From Veillonellaceae bacterium (lineage in GTDB: Bacteria > Bacillota_C > Negativicutes > UBA1444), in assembly GCA_012798135.1 (NCBI GenBank), contig JAAZNU010000002.1, positions 124,001 through 188,000 of the forward strand: a stretch of 64,000 nucleotides of DNA, in the 5' to 3' direction. The translations under genes were made by a program, and so were the position numbers. The first letter of the stretch is position 1. The number at the start of each line of letters is the position of its first letter. Below the pieces are notes generated by a model. That model worked only from the letters and a program-made list of their open reading frames with translations. It did no database searches and was not told the origin of the DNA. Positions 47,806 through 57,873 of the stretch are shown here, piece after piece.

Positions 47806-50220
47806 ATGCAGAACTTGAAAACCATGCTTCCGATCGCAACCCCAGACGGGCCGGAATCCTCCAAAACAAATATGGCTCAGGCCCTGGGCGAAATTGCGGC
47901 CAAAGCCGCTGGTGCTATTTTTTCGCTGGATGACCAGTACCGCTATACAGGATTTAACCAAGCGCATGCGGCATTCATGCGCAATCTCTATGACGCCGAG
48001 ATCGAGATCGGCCATAGCTTGGCGGAATACATGACCGCTCCGGAGGACTGGCGAGCGGCCAAACATAATCTGGACCGGGCATTGCGGGGAGAAACCTTTC
48101 TGGAGACGGCCTATTCCGGAAAAGATTCCTTGCATCGCGGTTATTTTGCGATCGTTCACAATCCCGTACATGATGCAGCGGGAACCATCAAGGGAGTGTC
48201 CGTGTTCGCCCAGGACATCACGGAGCACCGGCAGCTGCAGGAAGCGGAATTGCGCAAGAGCGAGCAACGTTTCCGCACGATTGCCGACTTCACGTACGAT
48301 TGGCAATATTGGATTCTGCCGGACGGAACGCTGGAATATGTTTCGCCGTCCTGTGAGCGGATTTCCGGCTATAATGCAGCCGAGTTCCGGCAGAATCCCC
48401 AATTGTTGCAGGATATCATCCATCCAGAAGATCGGGAGATGATGCGGCGCCATTTTGAGGCAGTCCACTGTGAGGTGGAAACGCTTTGGGAAGAATTGGA
48501 TTTTAGGATTGTCGCCCGATCCGGGGAAACCCGCTGGGTTAATCATGCCTGCCGACCGGTCTACGATTCCGTCGGCGAGTATCTCGGCCGGCGAGCCAGT
48601 CTGCGCGACATCACGCATCGCAAGATCCGGGAGCGGGAATTGCGGACCATGCAGCTGGCGGTGGAAAACGTGGCCGCATCGGTAATCATCACTGATCGTG
48701 ACGGCAATATCGAATACGTAAACGCCAAATTTACGGAAATCACCGGGTACACGTTAGTGGAAAGCATCGGCCGCAACCCACGTTTTCTCAAGGACCCCGA
48801 CAAGCCTTCCACCGCGTATAGAGAACTTTGGGAGACCATAACGCAGGGGGATTCCTGGCAGGGAACCGTACGAAATGTGAAAAAGGATGGTTCCTATTAC
48901 TGGGAATCGGCGATCATTTCGCCGGTTCGCGACGAAACCGGCCAAATCAGCCGATTTGTGGCGGTGAAAGAGGATATCACCGAGCGGCTGCAGTCCGAAC
49001 AGGCATTGCGAGAACGGGAAGAACAGTTCCGGCGTCTGGTGCAGAAGACTCCGCTGCCGCTGGCCTTCGTGAATCAGGCCGGCGATGTCGGCTATATCAA
49101 TGACCGCTTTACTGGAACTTTTGGTTACACGTCGGAAGATCTGCCGAATATTGAAGAATGGTGGCGGCGGGCCTACCCGGATGAAAAATATCGCCAGTTC
49201 GTCCGAACAAAATGGGAGGAAGCGCTGATTCGGGCAAGCCAGGATGGAACAGATATTGAAGCCGGTGAATACAGGATTGTTTGTAAAAATGGCGGGCAGC
49301 GGATTGTGGAGATTTCGGGAATTCTCATGGGCGAGAATGTGCTGGCGGCCTTCACCGACACCACGGAACGGCGCCGGCAGGAACGACTCCTGAAAGCCTT
49401 CTACGAGCGCAAAAAGAAAAATGATTTGTTGAATGAACTGATTCTGGAAAAACTGCCTTCCAAACAAACTTTACGAGCCAGTGCCCGAATGTTGGGAATG
49501 CGCGTCATTGAACCGTTCGTATGCTATCTGGTCATGATCGAATCATATCGGGGAGAACCGTGGCAATTTTGGTCCGAACGGCGGGATGAAATACAGACAT
49601 TGTTGGATAATCTGGTCGACGAATTGGCGGACGAAGATTGCGTCAGTTGGGAAAGCGCCGAAGGCATCGGCCTGCTGTCCTTCGACGGGCTGGAATTATT
49701 GCTGGACAAAGATGCGCAGCTGCGACGGGCGGAGAAAATTCAACAAGCCGTTGCCCGCTTTGCACCGGATTTTTCGGTTTCCGTCGGCATCGCCGAACGC
49801 GGCATGACCTTGACGGACTTCGGCGGCCGCTACCGCCAGGCGCTGTTGGCGGTGACGACCGGGCGCAGAATCTGGCCGGGACAGCAGCGGTATCATTATC
49901 TGGACATGGGCGTGTTCCAACTACTTCCCTTCCTACAGAACCGGCAGCAAATCGACGCCTATATCGAGCGAACCCTAGGGAAACTGCTGAGTTATGACAA
50001 CAAAAAACGGAAAGAATACCTGGAAACACTAGTGTTGGTGGTCGACAGTAATAATTTGAAGGAAACGGCCGATGAATTGGGCATTCACTACAAGACGCTG
50101 ATGTTCCGCAAGCAGCGGTTGGAAGAAATTCTTGGAGTCTCCCTGGACGAATTTTCCGTCCGTATGGCCGTGGCGACAGCCGTGCACCTCATGAAGCTGC
50201 GCGACGAAAACGGCGACTGA
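47806..50220 (+). CDS. Multi-PAS PucR-type transcriptional regulator
   Basis: An 804-residue soluble protein: four PAS domains in a row (about residues 30-145, 160-280, 290-410, 410-530; each ends in a DITE/DITH/DTTE motif), then a CdaR GGDEF-like domain (about 560-700), and a C-terminal PucR helix-turn-helix (LVLVVDSNNLKETADELGIHYKTLMFRKQRLEEILGV region). It probably senses redox, oxygen or small ligands and binds DNA. ATG 47806 is chosen; GTG 47773 is in frame but has no clear ribosome site. The promoter region (47721-47749: TTGGTG-N16-TATAAA) is weak. No target is obvious; the neighbours are signalling genes. A strong terminator follows. Confidence 0.8.
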   Translation: MQNLKTMLPIATPDGPESSKTNMAQALGEIAAKAAGAIFSLDDQYRYTGFNQAHAAFMRNLYDAEIEIGHSLAEYMTAPEDWRAAKHNLDRALRGETFLETAYSGKDSLHRGYFAIVHNPVHDAAGTIKGVSVFAQDITEHRQLQEAELRKSEQRFRTIADFTYDWQYWILPDGTLEYVSPSCERISGYNAAEFRQNPQLLQDIIHPEDREMMRRHFEAVHCEVETLWEELDFRIVARSGETRWVNHACRPVYDSVGEYLGRRASLRDITHRKIRERELRTMQLAVENVAASVIITDRDGNIEYVNAKFTEITGYTLVESIGRNPRFLKDPDKPSTAYRELWETITQGDSWQGTVRNVKKDGSYYWESAIISPVRDETGQISRFVAVKEDITERLQSEQALREREEQFRRLVQKTPLPLAFVNQAGDVGYINDRFTGTFGYTSEDLPNIEEWWRRAYPDEKYRQFVRTKWEEALIRASQDGTDIEAGEYRIVCKNGGQRIVEISGILMGENVLAAFTDTTERRRQERLLKAFYERKKKNDLLNELILEKLPSKQTLRASARMLGMRVIEPFVCYLVMIESYRGEPWQFWSERRDEIQTLLDNLVDELADEDCVSWESAEGIGLLSFDGLELLLDKDAQLRRAEKIQQAVARFAPDFSVSVGIAERGMTLTDFGGRYRQALLAVTTGRRIWPGQQRYHYLDMGVFQLLPFLQNRQQIDAYIERTLGKLLSYDNKKRKEYLETLVLVVDSNNLKETADELGIHYKTLMFRKQRLEEILGVSLDEFSVRMAVATAVHLMKLRDENGD

Positions 50221-50236
50221 TCACTGAGATGAAGGT

Positions 50237-50283
50237 AAAACCCTTCTTTTTATCTCTGAGAGATAAAAAGAAGGGTTTTTTTG
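50237..50283 (+). terminator. Strong intrinsic terminator after the PAS/PucR gene
   Basis: A 19-bp stem (AAAACCCTTCTTTTTATCT with AGATAAAAAGAAGGGTTTT), short loop and T run of seven. Confidence 0.9.
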
Positions 50284-50349
50284 TGTGGTTTTTTGGGTAA
50301 CGTTTCGAATGGCCAGAAACCGCCAGACACTCTACAATTAAACTAAAGG

Positions 50350-50375
50350 TTAATCAAGAAACTTGGCAGCGATAC
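50350..50375 (+). promoter_or_regulatory. Candidate SigD (flagellar-type) promoter
   Basis: TTAA, 14-bp spacer, AGCGATAC compares with the motility consensus TAAA-N15-GCCGATAT, keeping the CGATA core. It lies before the small ORF and the first chemoreceptor gene. No sigma-A-type promoter is clearer in this 225-bp gap. Confidence 0.3.
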
Positions 50376-50445
50376 AAGTGTAATTATCCTCAAGGCTGAA
50401 AAGGTTCAGCCGGAGAGTGATTTCATTTCGCGAGGGGCGGTGGGG

Positions 50446-50655
50446 ATGAAACAGGAGTCATATGAAATCTGGCGGCATCAAGAAAGTCAAACCTGGCGAG
50501 TATTTACCAATATGACGCAGGAGCTGAGCCAGACCTTGGCGAGTACCGGATGGAATCCGGTTGTTCAGTACAAGGAAACTGTGGACGCCGAACAGGAGGG
50601 AATGTGCCCGGAAGAACTGATGCGACGCGTTAGTCGAGCCAATCCCAAGAAATAA
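50446..50655 (+). CDS. Small protein of unknown function before the chemoreceptor
   Basis: A 69-residue acidic/polar protein from ATG 50446, with GGGGCGGTGGGG upstream. It has no signal peptide or membrane segment; recognisable blocks are [31 protein letters not shown] and [10 protein letters not shown], the last reminiscent of CheW-binding or receptor tail-like helices only loosely. It ends 62 bp before the first chemoreceptor and may share its transcript. I do not recognise a family. Coding status rests on the ribosome site and on codon use like the neighbours. Confidence 0.5.
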   Translation: MKQESYEIWRHQESQTWRVFTNMTQELSQTLASTGWNPVVQYKETVDAEQEGMCPEELMRRVSRANPKK

Positions 50656-50717
50656 ACGCAACGAACGAAGTGCCCGAAATAAACGAAAATGATGAGAAAC
50701 AAAAAGGAGTGAACGAA

Positions 50718-52451
50718 ATGAGAGTCGGGATGAAAATCGGTCTGGGCTTTTTAGTGGTCATATTGGTATTAGCGGTGATGGGTGGAGTATCGTTTTATTC
50801 TGCCGGCAATATCGCGGATCAGGTTGGCGGCATAGACCGAGCCAGCGAGCGCATGGAAAGGGCGAGCGCCGTGGACAAGGCGTTTACGGAAGGAGTAGTG
50901 GCACTTAGAGGTTATATGGTGTATGGGCGGGAGGATTTTGTCAAACAATTTGACGACAAGATGGACGAGGCAATCAAGGAAGCCACGGCGTTGTTGCAAG
51001 TGGTCCGCCCCGAAAAAAAGGCTGAAACTGAAAAACTGGTCGCCAATATTAAACAATATAAAACCGATATCCAGGGCAAATTAATTCCGGTAGCCAAACA
51101 GGCCATACAGGAAAAAAACAGTGCCAACGTGGATGCAGCGAAACTCCGGGGCCTCGAAGAGCGGTCAATACAGGTTGGGATGACTCTAGTGTCGGTTACG
51201 GAGGCCATTAATAAAGCCACTGCCACACAAGTGGCGGAAAACCGAAAAATTATCAACGAACGGATTGACCAATCGACTGCCACTGTCGGCACGGTCAAGA
51301 CCACGACGATTATCCTCAGTATCATCGCCTTGTTGCTGGTTGTCGGCATCAGCTTCTTCCTGACCCGGATGATCACCAAGCCGCTGGCAATCGTCAGCGC
51401 CCGCCTGGATGACATGGCCAATGGCCACTTCGACCGGGATATCGATCCTCACTACCTGATCCGCAAGGATGAATTCGGTGATATGGGCCGCGGGTTTGAC
51501 CGGATGCTGAAGAGCATGCGTCAACTGATCGGCCAGGTGTCGCAAAGCGCGGAACAGTTGGCGGCTTCTTCGGAAGAACTGACCGCCAGCGCCGAACAGT
51601 CGGCCCAGGCTTCCAACCAGGTGGCGGCATCCGTGACCGATATGGCGCATGGCGCCGAAAAACAAGTCGAAGCAGTCAATGATACCTCGGCGATTGTGCA
51701 GGAAATTTCGGCGACCATGGAACAATTGGCGGCCACCGCCCAGGAAATGTCCGGCAAGGCCGGCGCCACCGCTCAGGCGACGGTGGCGGGACAAAGCTCA
51801 GTCGACCGGGCGATCAGCCAGATGAAGAACATCGGCGAAGAAGCGCAAAGGGCGCAAGGCGCCGCCGGCGATCTGGAAGCCGGTTCGCGGCAGATTGAAG
51901 TCATCGTCGGTCTCATTTCCAGCATCGCCGGCCAGACCAATCTGCTCGCACTGAACGCGGCGATCGAAGCCGCACGCGCCGGCGAGCAGGGGCGAGGATT
52001 CGCCGTGGTGGCGGAAGAAGTCCGCAAGCTGGCGGAACAATCGGAGCAGGCGGCCCGTCAGATCAAGGAACTGATTGGCGCCAATGACAACAATATCCGG
52101 AACGTGGTCGGCGTCATTGGCAATACCATCCAGGAAGTCGACCAGGGCGTCAACCTGGTCGGACAGGCCGGCGCCGGTTTCGGTGAGATCCGTACGCTGG
52201 TGGAGTCCGTCACCCGGCAGGTCGGGGAAATTTCGAAGGCGTTGGGTGAGATTGCCGTCGGCAGTCAGCGGATCGTGGAATCCATGAAGTCGGTGGAGTC
52301 GGTCAGCCGCAACGCCGCCGCGGAAGCACAGAATGTATCGGCCGCTACCGAAGAGCAATCGGCGTCGACCGAAGAAATCGCTTCCGCCAGCCAGGCGCTG
52401 GCCAAACTGGCTGGCGAACTGCAGACGGCGATGGGAAAATTCCGGATATAA
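50718..52451 (+). CDS. Methyl-accepting chemotaxis protein (four-helix-bundle sensor)
   Basis: A 577-residue chemoreceptor. One N-terminal membrane helix (residues about 8-28, [19 protein letters not shown]) precedes an about 160-residue helical extracytoplasmic domain of the four-helix-bundle type; a second helix (about 195-215, [21 protein letters not shown]) leads into HAMP and the cytoplasmic signalling hairpin, with the tip [41 protein letters not shown] region intact. A glutamine/alanine-rich adaptation region flanks it. ATG 50718 is chosen because AAGGAG lies 9-10 bases upstream; the longer frame from 50670 lacks one. It likely signals to CheA/CheW elsewhere. Confidence 0.92.
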   Translation: MRVGMKIGLGFLVVILVLAVMGGVSFYSAGNIADQVGGIDRASERMERASAVDKAFTEGVVALRGYMVYGREDFVKQFDDKMDEAIKEATALLQVVRPEKKAETEKLVANIKQYKTDIQGKLIPVAKQAIQEKNSANVDAAKLRGLEERSIQVGMTLVSVTEAINKATATQVAENRKIINERIDQSTATVGTVKTTTIILSIIALLLVVGISFFLTRMITKPLAIVSARLDDMANGHFDRDIDPHYLIRKDEFGDMGRGFDRMLKSMRQLIGQVSQSAEQLAASSEELTASAEQSAQASNQVAASVTDMAHGAEKQVEAVNDTSAIVQEISATMEQLAATAQEMSGKAGATAQATVAGQSSVDRAISQMKNIGEEAQRAQGAAGDLEAGSRQIEVIVGLISSIAGQTNLLALNAAIEAARAGEQGRGFAVVAEEVRKLAEQSEQAARQIKELIGANDNNIRNVVGVIGNTIQEVDQGVNLVGQAGAGFGEIRTLVESVTRQVGEISKALGEIAVGSQRIVESMKSVESVSRNAAAEAQNVSAATEEQSASTEEIASASQALAKLAGELQTAMGKFRI

Positions 52452-52467
52452 GAAAAAAAGTAATGAC

Positions 52468-52496
52468 ACGGGCCGTCACGAAAGCTGGCGGCCCGT
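52468..52496 (+). terminator. Weak hairpin after the first chemoreceptor
   Basis: ACGGGCCG and CGGCCCGT form an 8-bp stem with a 13-base loop. There is no T run, so termination may be partial and transcription may continue into the kinase gene. Confidence 0.4.
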
Positions 52497-52565
52497 TCGA
52501 TGAACCGGACCGGGAGACTGTTCGACAACGAAGAACGATACTGCTGAATCACGGAGGATGATGCG

Positions 52566-54509
52566 ATGTTGGGAGCAAATTTCGAACTGCAGCAGAGGGT
52601 TAACCGGGAAAATGAACTGCTGCGCCGATTGCAGAAATTGTCGGGAAAATTGTTGCGCCAGACGGATAAAGAGCTCCTGCTTCAGGAAATTCTGCATCAT
52701 GCGACTCAGTTCATGGGTGCCGCCAATGGCGGGATTTCGCTGTTGGATGAGAAAGAACCGAAATGGACGGTTTTACGGTATGGTGTGGGAATTCAGGCTG
52801 CCCGCATCGGTTTTCGGCTACCGGTGACGGAAGGATTGGCCGGCGAAGTCTGGCGAACAGGCCGGGTTCAAATTGTCGAGGATTACCGGGTCTGGCCGCA
52901 CCGTGTCGCCGATCCGCAACTGGACCGCATGACTACGCTCATCATGGCGCCATTGCAGGTGTCAGGAAAAATTGTCGGTATGATCCAGATTTCCTGGAAC
53001 GACAGCCTGTTTCCGGTCAAAGGGGAAACATTGGCGGCGTTCGACCAGTTCGTCGCCTTTGCCTCCATCGCTCTGGAAAACGCGACTTTGTTCCAGCAGG
53101 TGCAAGCTGAACTGTACGAACGGCGCCAGGCCGAAGAAGCTTTAAAAAATGAGCAGGCATTCACCCGGGCGGTCATGGATAGTGTTCCGGGGATGTTGTA
53201 CCTGTATGATGGCGACGGGCGGCTGATCCGCTGGAACAAGCGGCATGAAACCATGACCGGCTATTCCGCCGATGAAATCCGGGGAATGCATCTAATGGAA
53301 TGGTTCGCGGTGGATAAAAAAGTTCAGGGAATGGTCGTCAAGGAAGCCGCCAAAGCAATGCAAGGCAACGCAACAGAATTTAGAGTGGATCTGCGGCGCA
53401 AGGATGGAACGCCGCTAACAATGTTTTTCACGGCTGTCGGCCTGACCATCGATGACAAGCCCTATCTGACGGGAATTGGCATTGACATTACCCGGCTGAC
53501 CGAGGCGGAGAATGCATTGCGGGAAGTCAACGAGACATTGGAACGCCGGGTGGAGGAACGAACCCAGGACCTAAACGCGCTAAATCAGGAACTGACAGCC
53601 ATGAACGAAGAAATGACGGCGATGAATGAAGAATTGACGGCGATGAATGAGTCCCTGCTCCATGCGAATGATCAGCTGCAGCAGGAAGTGTCGGAACGGC
53701 AGCGGGCGGAAAACGAGTTGACGGCAGCCCTCGATCATCAAAAAAGCATGCAGGACTACCTGATCCAGTCGGAAAAGATGGCGGCCCTGGGTGGGCTGGT
53801 TGCAGGGGTTGCCCACGAGATCAATACCCCGGTTGGCGTTGGCGTCACTGCCGCCTCGCATCTCAAACAAATCACGGAGCAGTTTCGGGAATTGTGCACG
53901 ACCGGCGCGCCGCGCCGTAAAGATATGGCGGATTATCTGGAGGATATGACGGAGGCCGCCGACATCCTGCTGAAAAATCTGGAACGGGCCAGCCAGTTAA
54001 TCAAAAGCTTCAAGCAAGTTTCGGTGGATCAGGCCAGTGAAACCCGGCGCACCTTCACGGCTCGGCAATATCTCGGCGAAGTTTTGCTGAGCATGAATCC
54101 GCGCCTGAAAAAGACACGGCACGAAATTCAGGTCGACTGTGACGACCATATCGAAATTGATGGCTATCCCGGCGCGTTTGCGCAAATTATCACCAATTTG
54201 GTGATGAATTCATTGGTTCATGCCTTTGAACCGGACAGCGCGGGCAAGATCGACATTTCTCTCCATAAGCAGGCCGACGAGATTCACCTGACTTATTCGG
54301 ATAACGGCCGGGGAATTCCGGCGGAACATTTGCCGAAAATCTTCGATCCGTTTTTTACGACCAAGCGGGGCTGCGGTGGTACCGGCTTGGGTCTATCGGT
54401 GGTCTACAATATTGTGGTACAAAATTTTGGCGGGACGATCGTCTGCACTAGTGAAGCTGGGCAGGGGACGACTTTTTCCATTCAATTTCCCGCCCAGGGG
54501 ATGAGGTGA
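52566..54509 (+). CDS. GAF-PAS sensor histidine kinase
   Basis: A 647-residue soluble kinase. GAF domain about residues 30-190 ([15 protein letters not shown] ... [15 protein letters not shown]), PAS about 205-325 ([15 protein letters not shown]), a coiled coil with a three-fold L-T-A-M-N-E repeat (about 345-370), phospho-acceptor H in [16 protein letters not shown] (about 425), and HATPase with [11 protein letters not shown] (N box), SDNGRGIP (G1) and [13 protein letters not shown] (G2). It should autophosphorylate and signal to the REC-HD-GYP protein whose gene starts 5 bp downstream. GGAGG precedes ATG 52566. Its ligand is unknown; absence of membrane helices suggests a cytoplasmic signal. 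Confidence 0.93.
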   Translation: MLGANFELQQRVNRENELLRRLQKLSGKLLRQTDKELLLQEILHHATQFMGAANGGISLLDEKEPKWTVLRYGVGIQAARIGFRLPVTEGLAGEVWRTGRVQIVEDYRVWPHRVADPQLDRMTTLIMAPLQVSGKIVGMIQISWNDSLFPVKGETLAAFDQFVAFASIALENATLFQQVQAELYERRQAEEALKNEQAFTRAVMDSVPGMLYLYDGDGRLIRWNKRHETMTGYSADEIRGMHLMEWFAVDKKVQGMVVKEAAKAMQGNATEFRVDLRRKDGTPLTMFFTAVGLTIDDKPYLTGIGIDITRLTEAENALREVNETLERRVEERTQDLNALNQELTAMNEEMTAMNEELTAMNESLLHANDQLQQEVSERQRAENELTAALDHQKSMQDYLIQSEKMAALGGLVAGVAHEINTPVGVGVTAASHLKQITEQFRELCTTGAPRRKDMADYLEDMTEAADILLKNLERASQLIKSFKQVSVDQASETRRTFTARQYLGEVLLSMNPRLKKTRHEIQVDCDDHIEIDGYPGAFAQIITNLVMNSLVHAFEPDSAGKIDISLHKQADEIHLTYSDNGRGIPAEHLPKIFDPFFTTKRGCGGTGLGLSVVYNIVVQNFGGTIVCTSEAGQGTTFSIQFPAQGMR

Positions 54510-54513
54510 AAAT

Positions 54514-55614
54514 ATGGATCGACTGCTGTTTGCGGAGGATGATGACGGCAACGAGATTCTGGATGAGATTATACGACCGGCGGGGAAATGGAAGATCCTG
54601 ATTGTCGATGATGAACAGGATGTTCACGACGTGACTGTACTGGCCTTGAAACGGCTGGAATTCGAGTCGCGGGGGCTGGAGTTCCTCAGCGCTTATTCGG
54701 CGGCGGAAGGAAGGGAACTGCTCCGGCGGAATCCGGACGTGGCGATCGCGTTGCTCGATGTGGTGATGGAAAATGACAATGCCGGGTTGCAACTGGTTCG
54801 TCAGATCCGGGAAGAGCTGAAAAACGACCGAATCCGGATTGTCCTGCGGACGGGACATCCCGGCCAGGCGCCGGAAGAACGGGTCACGCTGGATTATGAC
54901 ATCAACGATTATCGGGAAAAAACCGAACTGACGGCCCGGAGCCTGCGGACGGTCGTGATCAGCGCGCTGCGTTCGTTTCGGGCGTTATCGACGATCCACA
55001 ATCTGAACCAGGAAATTGACGCCACCCAGCGGGAGCTGCTGTACGCGCTGGGAGAAATCGCCGAAAATCGTTCCGTGGAAACCGGACACCATGTCCGGCG
55101 AGTGGGGGAGATTTCGGCCCTGTTGGGCGAAAAGTGCGGCTTGTCCCAGCCAGAAGTGGATTCGCTCCGCTTGGCGGCCGCCATGCATGATCTCGGTAAA
55201 CTGGCGGTCGACGATGCGATCCTGAACAAACCGGGGCCGTTGACGGACGATGAATTTGCAATCATGAAGACTCATAGTCAGCTCGGTTATGAGCTGTTGT
55301 GCCGGTCCAGACGACCGCTTTTACAAATGGCAGCCACCATCGCCAGGGAACATCACGAGAATTATGATGGCAGCGGCTATCCCCGGAGGCTCCATGGCGA
55401 AGACATCAGTCAATACAGTCGAATCGTGGCGCTGGTCGACGTGTTCGATGCACTGGGAACCAAACGTATTTATAAGGACCCGTGGCCAGCGACGAAGATC
55501 TTCGAGCATATCCGCGACGAAGCCGGTCGCAAGTTCGACCCGGCTATCGTGAAACTCTTCATCGACCATATCGATGAAATCCGGCAGGTTGCCGAACAAT
55601 ACCGGGATCCGTGA
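54514..55614 (+). CDS. Response regulator with HD-GYP output
   Basis: A 366-residue protein. REC domain about 25-160: [12 protein letters not shown] acidic pocket and [12 protein letters not shown] (phospho-acceptor D). A short helical linker ([19 protein letters not shown]) joins to an HD-GYP domain, with [30 protein letters not shown] and [12 protein letters not shown] rather than DIGK and KRIYKDP rather than DRPYRKA are small departures. It probably degrades c-di-GMP when phosphorylated by the kinase encoded just upstream. AGGTG precedes ATG 54514. Unlike some relatives it has no extra domain between REC and HD-GYP. Confidence 0.92.
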   Translation: MDRLLFAEDDDGNEILDEIIRPAGKWKILIVDDEQDVHDVTVLALKRLEFESRGLEFLSAYSAAEGRELLRRNPDVAIALLDVVMENDNAGLQLVRQIREELKNDRIRIVLRTGHPGQAPEERVTLDYDINDYREKTELTARSLRTVVISALRSFRALSTIHNLNQEIDATQRELLYALGEIAENRSVETGHHVRRVGEISALLGEKCGLSQPEVDSLRLAAAMHDLGKLAVDDAILNKPGPLTDDEFAIMKTHSQLGYELLCRSRRPLLQMAATIAREHHENYDGSGYPRRLHGEDISQYSRIVALVDVFDALGTKRIYKDPWPATKIFEHIRDEAGRKFDPAIVKLFIDHIDEIRQVAEQYRDP

Positions 55615-55699
55615 CCAGCGGCGCAACTGCTCAGCGGAATGCGCCGTAAAAAATAGATTCCTGCCCGTGAATAGCAATAACGACAAGGAGGATGATTTC

Positions 55700-57682
55700 A
55701 TGTTCCAATCAATCCGAACCAAACTGATCGTATTCGTTGCCGTCATGCTCGTGGTTGTGGCTGCGGCAACCATGGGCGCCGTACTATATTTTTTCACGGA
55801 TTACGCCGATTCATCCGCTAAGGAACAAGCCCGTTCCGGAGTTGAAGGGTTGAACAACCTGTTGGAAGAGGCTAAACAGGACATGAAAGCCAAAGCGCTG
55901 ATGCTTGCCGCCAATCCGGACGTGATCCGGGCGGTCGAGGCGAAAGATACGGCGCAGGTGTTGGCCGTGATGAATCGAATCCTCAAGGATGCACCAATCG
56001 ATTCCGTCATGATTGTGGATGCCACTGGCCGGGTTATTGCCCGCGTGCATGAACCCACCAAGCACGGCGATAGTGTCATCAATCAAAAGGGGGTCAGCGA
56101 AGCCCTGAAGGGGAACGCCACCGCAGCGATCGAGCCGGGAACGACTGTCAAACTGTCGGCCAAGGCCGGCGCGCCGGTGCGCAATGACCAGGGACGTATT
56201 GTCGGCGTCATCTCGCCCGGCGTCACCCTCAGCCGCAACGAAACGGTGGATGATGCAAAGAAAAAGTTCAAGATCGACGCTACCCTGTTTCTGGGTGATG
56301 TTCGCGAGTCCACCACCATCGTGTTGAATGGTCAGCGTCAGGTGGGAACCAAGCTGGATCCGAGAATCGCGGATTTAGTTTTGAACCAGGGAAAACGGTT
56401 TGACGGCGAGGCCACGATCCTCGGCATGTCCTATCTGACTTCGTATGAACCGATTGTCGGACCGGAAGGAAAACCCATCGGCGCTTTGTTTGCCGGGAAA
56501 TCCCTGGCCGATGCCCATGCCGCCCGCAACAAGATGGGCGTGGCGGTGGGCGTGGCTACGCTGTTGGCGCTGGTCCTGGCATTTGTAGCCACGATGTTCA
56601 TGGCGCGACGCATCACCGGGCCCCTGCTCAAACTGGGCGCGGCGGTCGGCGGGGTGGCGGGCGGTGATCTGACCCGTACAGTGAAAGTTGAGAGCCGCGA
56701 CGAAGTTGGCGTATTGTCTCACGATTTCAACACGATGGTTGGTGAACTGCGCAAACTGGTCAAGCATGTCCATGAGCTGTCGCAGACACTGGCGGCCTCA
56801 TCCGAGGAATTGACGGCGAGCGCCGAGCAGTCCGCTGATGTGAGCCACCAGGTCGCCCAGTCGATCACGGAAGTGGCGGAAGGGGCATCCCGGCAGCTGG
56901 GCGCGGTCAATGACACTTCGGCGGTTGTGCAGGAAGTTTCGGCGAGCGCCGAGGAAGTGGCGGCCACTGCCGATACGATCAATGGGTTGAGCCATAAATC
57001 GACGCAGGCTACTCTGAACGGCAGCGCTGCGATTGAACGGGCCGTTCAGCAGATGGACCAGATCGGCGCCGGCAGCAACGCTGTCAACGACGCCGTGGAA
57101 AAACTGGCGGCATCTTCTAAGCATATCGGGGAAATCGTGAACGTAATCTCGGGCATTGCCGGCCAGACCAACCTGTTGGCGCTGAACGCGGCAATTGAAG
57201 CGGCGAGGGCCGGTGAACAGGGCCGCGGTTTCGCGGTGGTCGCCGAAGAAGTCCGCAAACTGGCCGAGCAGTCGGAGTCGGCGGCGAAGGAAATCACCGA
57301 ACTGATCAATCAGAATAAGACAGATATCCAAAAAGCGGTCCAGGCAATGGAAACGGCCAAAGGGGCGGTCCGGACCGGCATTGAAGTCGTGAATGCCGCC
57401 GGCGTCACCTTCCGGGACATTTCCCAACTGACGGACGAAGTATCGACACAGATCACCGGCGTTTCGGCAGCGATCAGCGAGATCGCCAAAGGCAGCGAAA
57501 ACATCGTGACGTCGGTCCGCGATATCGAGAACGTGAGCAAACAATCGGCCGGACAGTCGCAGAACGTGTCGGCGGCGGCTGAAGAACTGACGGCTTCCAT
57601 GACTGAAATCTCCACATCCAGCCAGAACCTGGCCAAGATGGCCCAGGAACTACAGGCAGCCGTGGACAAATTCAGCATGTAG
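55700..57682 (+). CDS. Methyl-accepting chemotaxis protein with Cache-type sensor
   Basis: A 660-residue chemoreceptor. Membrane helix about 10-32, extracytoplasmic Cache-like domain about 35-290 ([51 protein letters not shown], and [19 protein letters not shown]), second helix about 300-320, then HAMP ([13 protein letters not shown]) and the signalling hairpin with [20 protein letters not shown] and the conserved [19 protein letters not shown]. Cache domains bind small carboxylates or amino acids. ATG 55700 follows AAGGAGG; the same frame is open 126 bp further upstream, overlapping the REC-HD-GYP gene, but without a ribosome site. Both chemoreceptors share the hairpin tip, so they may use one CheA. 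Confidence 0.9.
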   Translation: MFQSIRTKLIVFVAVMLVVVAAATMGAVLYFFTDYADSSAKEQARSGVEGLNNLLEEAKQDMKAKALMLAANPDVIRAVEAKDTAQVLAVMNRILKDAPIDSVMIVDATGRVIARVHEPTKHGDSVINQKGVSEALKGNATAAIEPGTTVKLSAKAGAPVRNDQGRIVGVISPGVTLSRNETVDDAKKKFKIDATLFLGDVRESTTIVLNGQRQVGTKLDPRIADLVLNQGKRFDGEATILGMSYLTSYEPIVGPEGKPIGALFAGKSLADAHAARNKMGVAVGVATLLALVLAFVATMFMARRITGPLLKLGAAVGGVAGGDLTRTVKVESRDEVGVLSHDFNTMVGELRKLVKHVHELSQTLAASSEELTASAEQSADVSHQVAQSITEVAEGASRQLGAVNDTSAVVQEVSASAEEVAATADTINGLSHKSTQATLNGSAAIERAVQQMDQIGAGSNAVNDAVEKLAASSKHIGEIVNVISGIAGQTNLLALNAAIEAARAGEQGRGFAVVAEEVRKLAEQSESAAKEITELINQNKTDIQKAVQAMETAKGAVRTGIEVVNAAGVTFRDISQLTDEVSTQITGVSAAISEIAKGSENIVTSVRDIENVSKQSAGQSQNVSAAAEELTASMTEISTSSQNLAKMAQELQAAVDKFSM

Positions 57683-57691
57683 CGGCGAACC

Positions 57692-57735
57692 TGGGCCGGA
57701 GCACCGTTATTGTCACTGTTCCGGCCCACTTTTTC
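57692..57735 (+). terminator. Intrinsic terminator after the second chemoreceptor
   Basis: TGGGCCGGAGCA/TGTTCCGGCCCA stem, 13-base loop, and CTTTTTCTC tail. Confidence 0.8.
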
Positions 57736-57762
57736 TCTCGATGTCATTACTATGGGGCGAGG

Positions 57763-57791
57763 TTGTCGTAACCATCATTTGGGAGTACAAT
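57763..57791 (+). promoter_or_regulatory. Candidate sigma-A promoter for the CHASE4 gene
   Basis: TTGTCG, 17-bp spacer, TACAAT; about 80 bp before the gene and just after the previous terminator. Confidence 0.5.
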
Positions 57792-57873
57792 GTCCATAAC
57801 AGGGTATAAATGCGAAAACTTCTTATTGTCACTGACGATTGCCTTCGCAGCATGATCATAGGCGGGTGTATCG

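Noticed and set aside
50376..50440. c-di-GMP (GEMM) riboswitch
   Set aside because: There is a GC-rich hairpin (GGCTGAAAAGGTTCAGCC), but the conserved GCAAAGCC and tetraloop-receptor pattern are absent.
51930..57270. Repeated DNA shared by the two chemoreceptor genes as a mobile repeat
   Set aside because: The similarity is confined to the universally conserved signalling-tip codons, with many synonymous differences, so it reflects paralogy.
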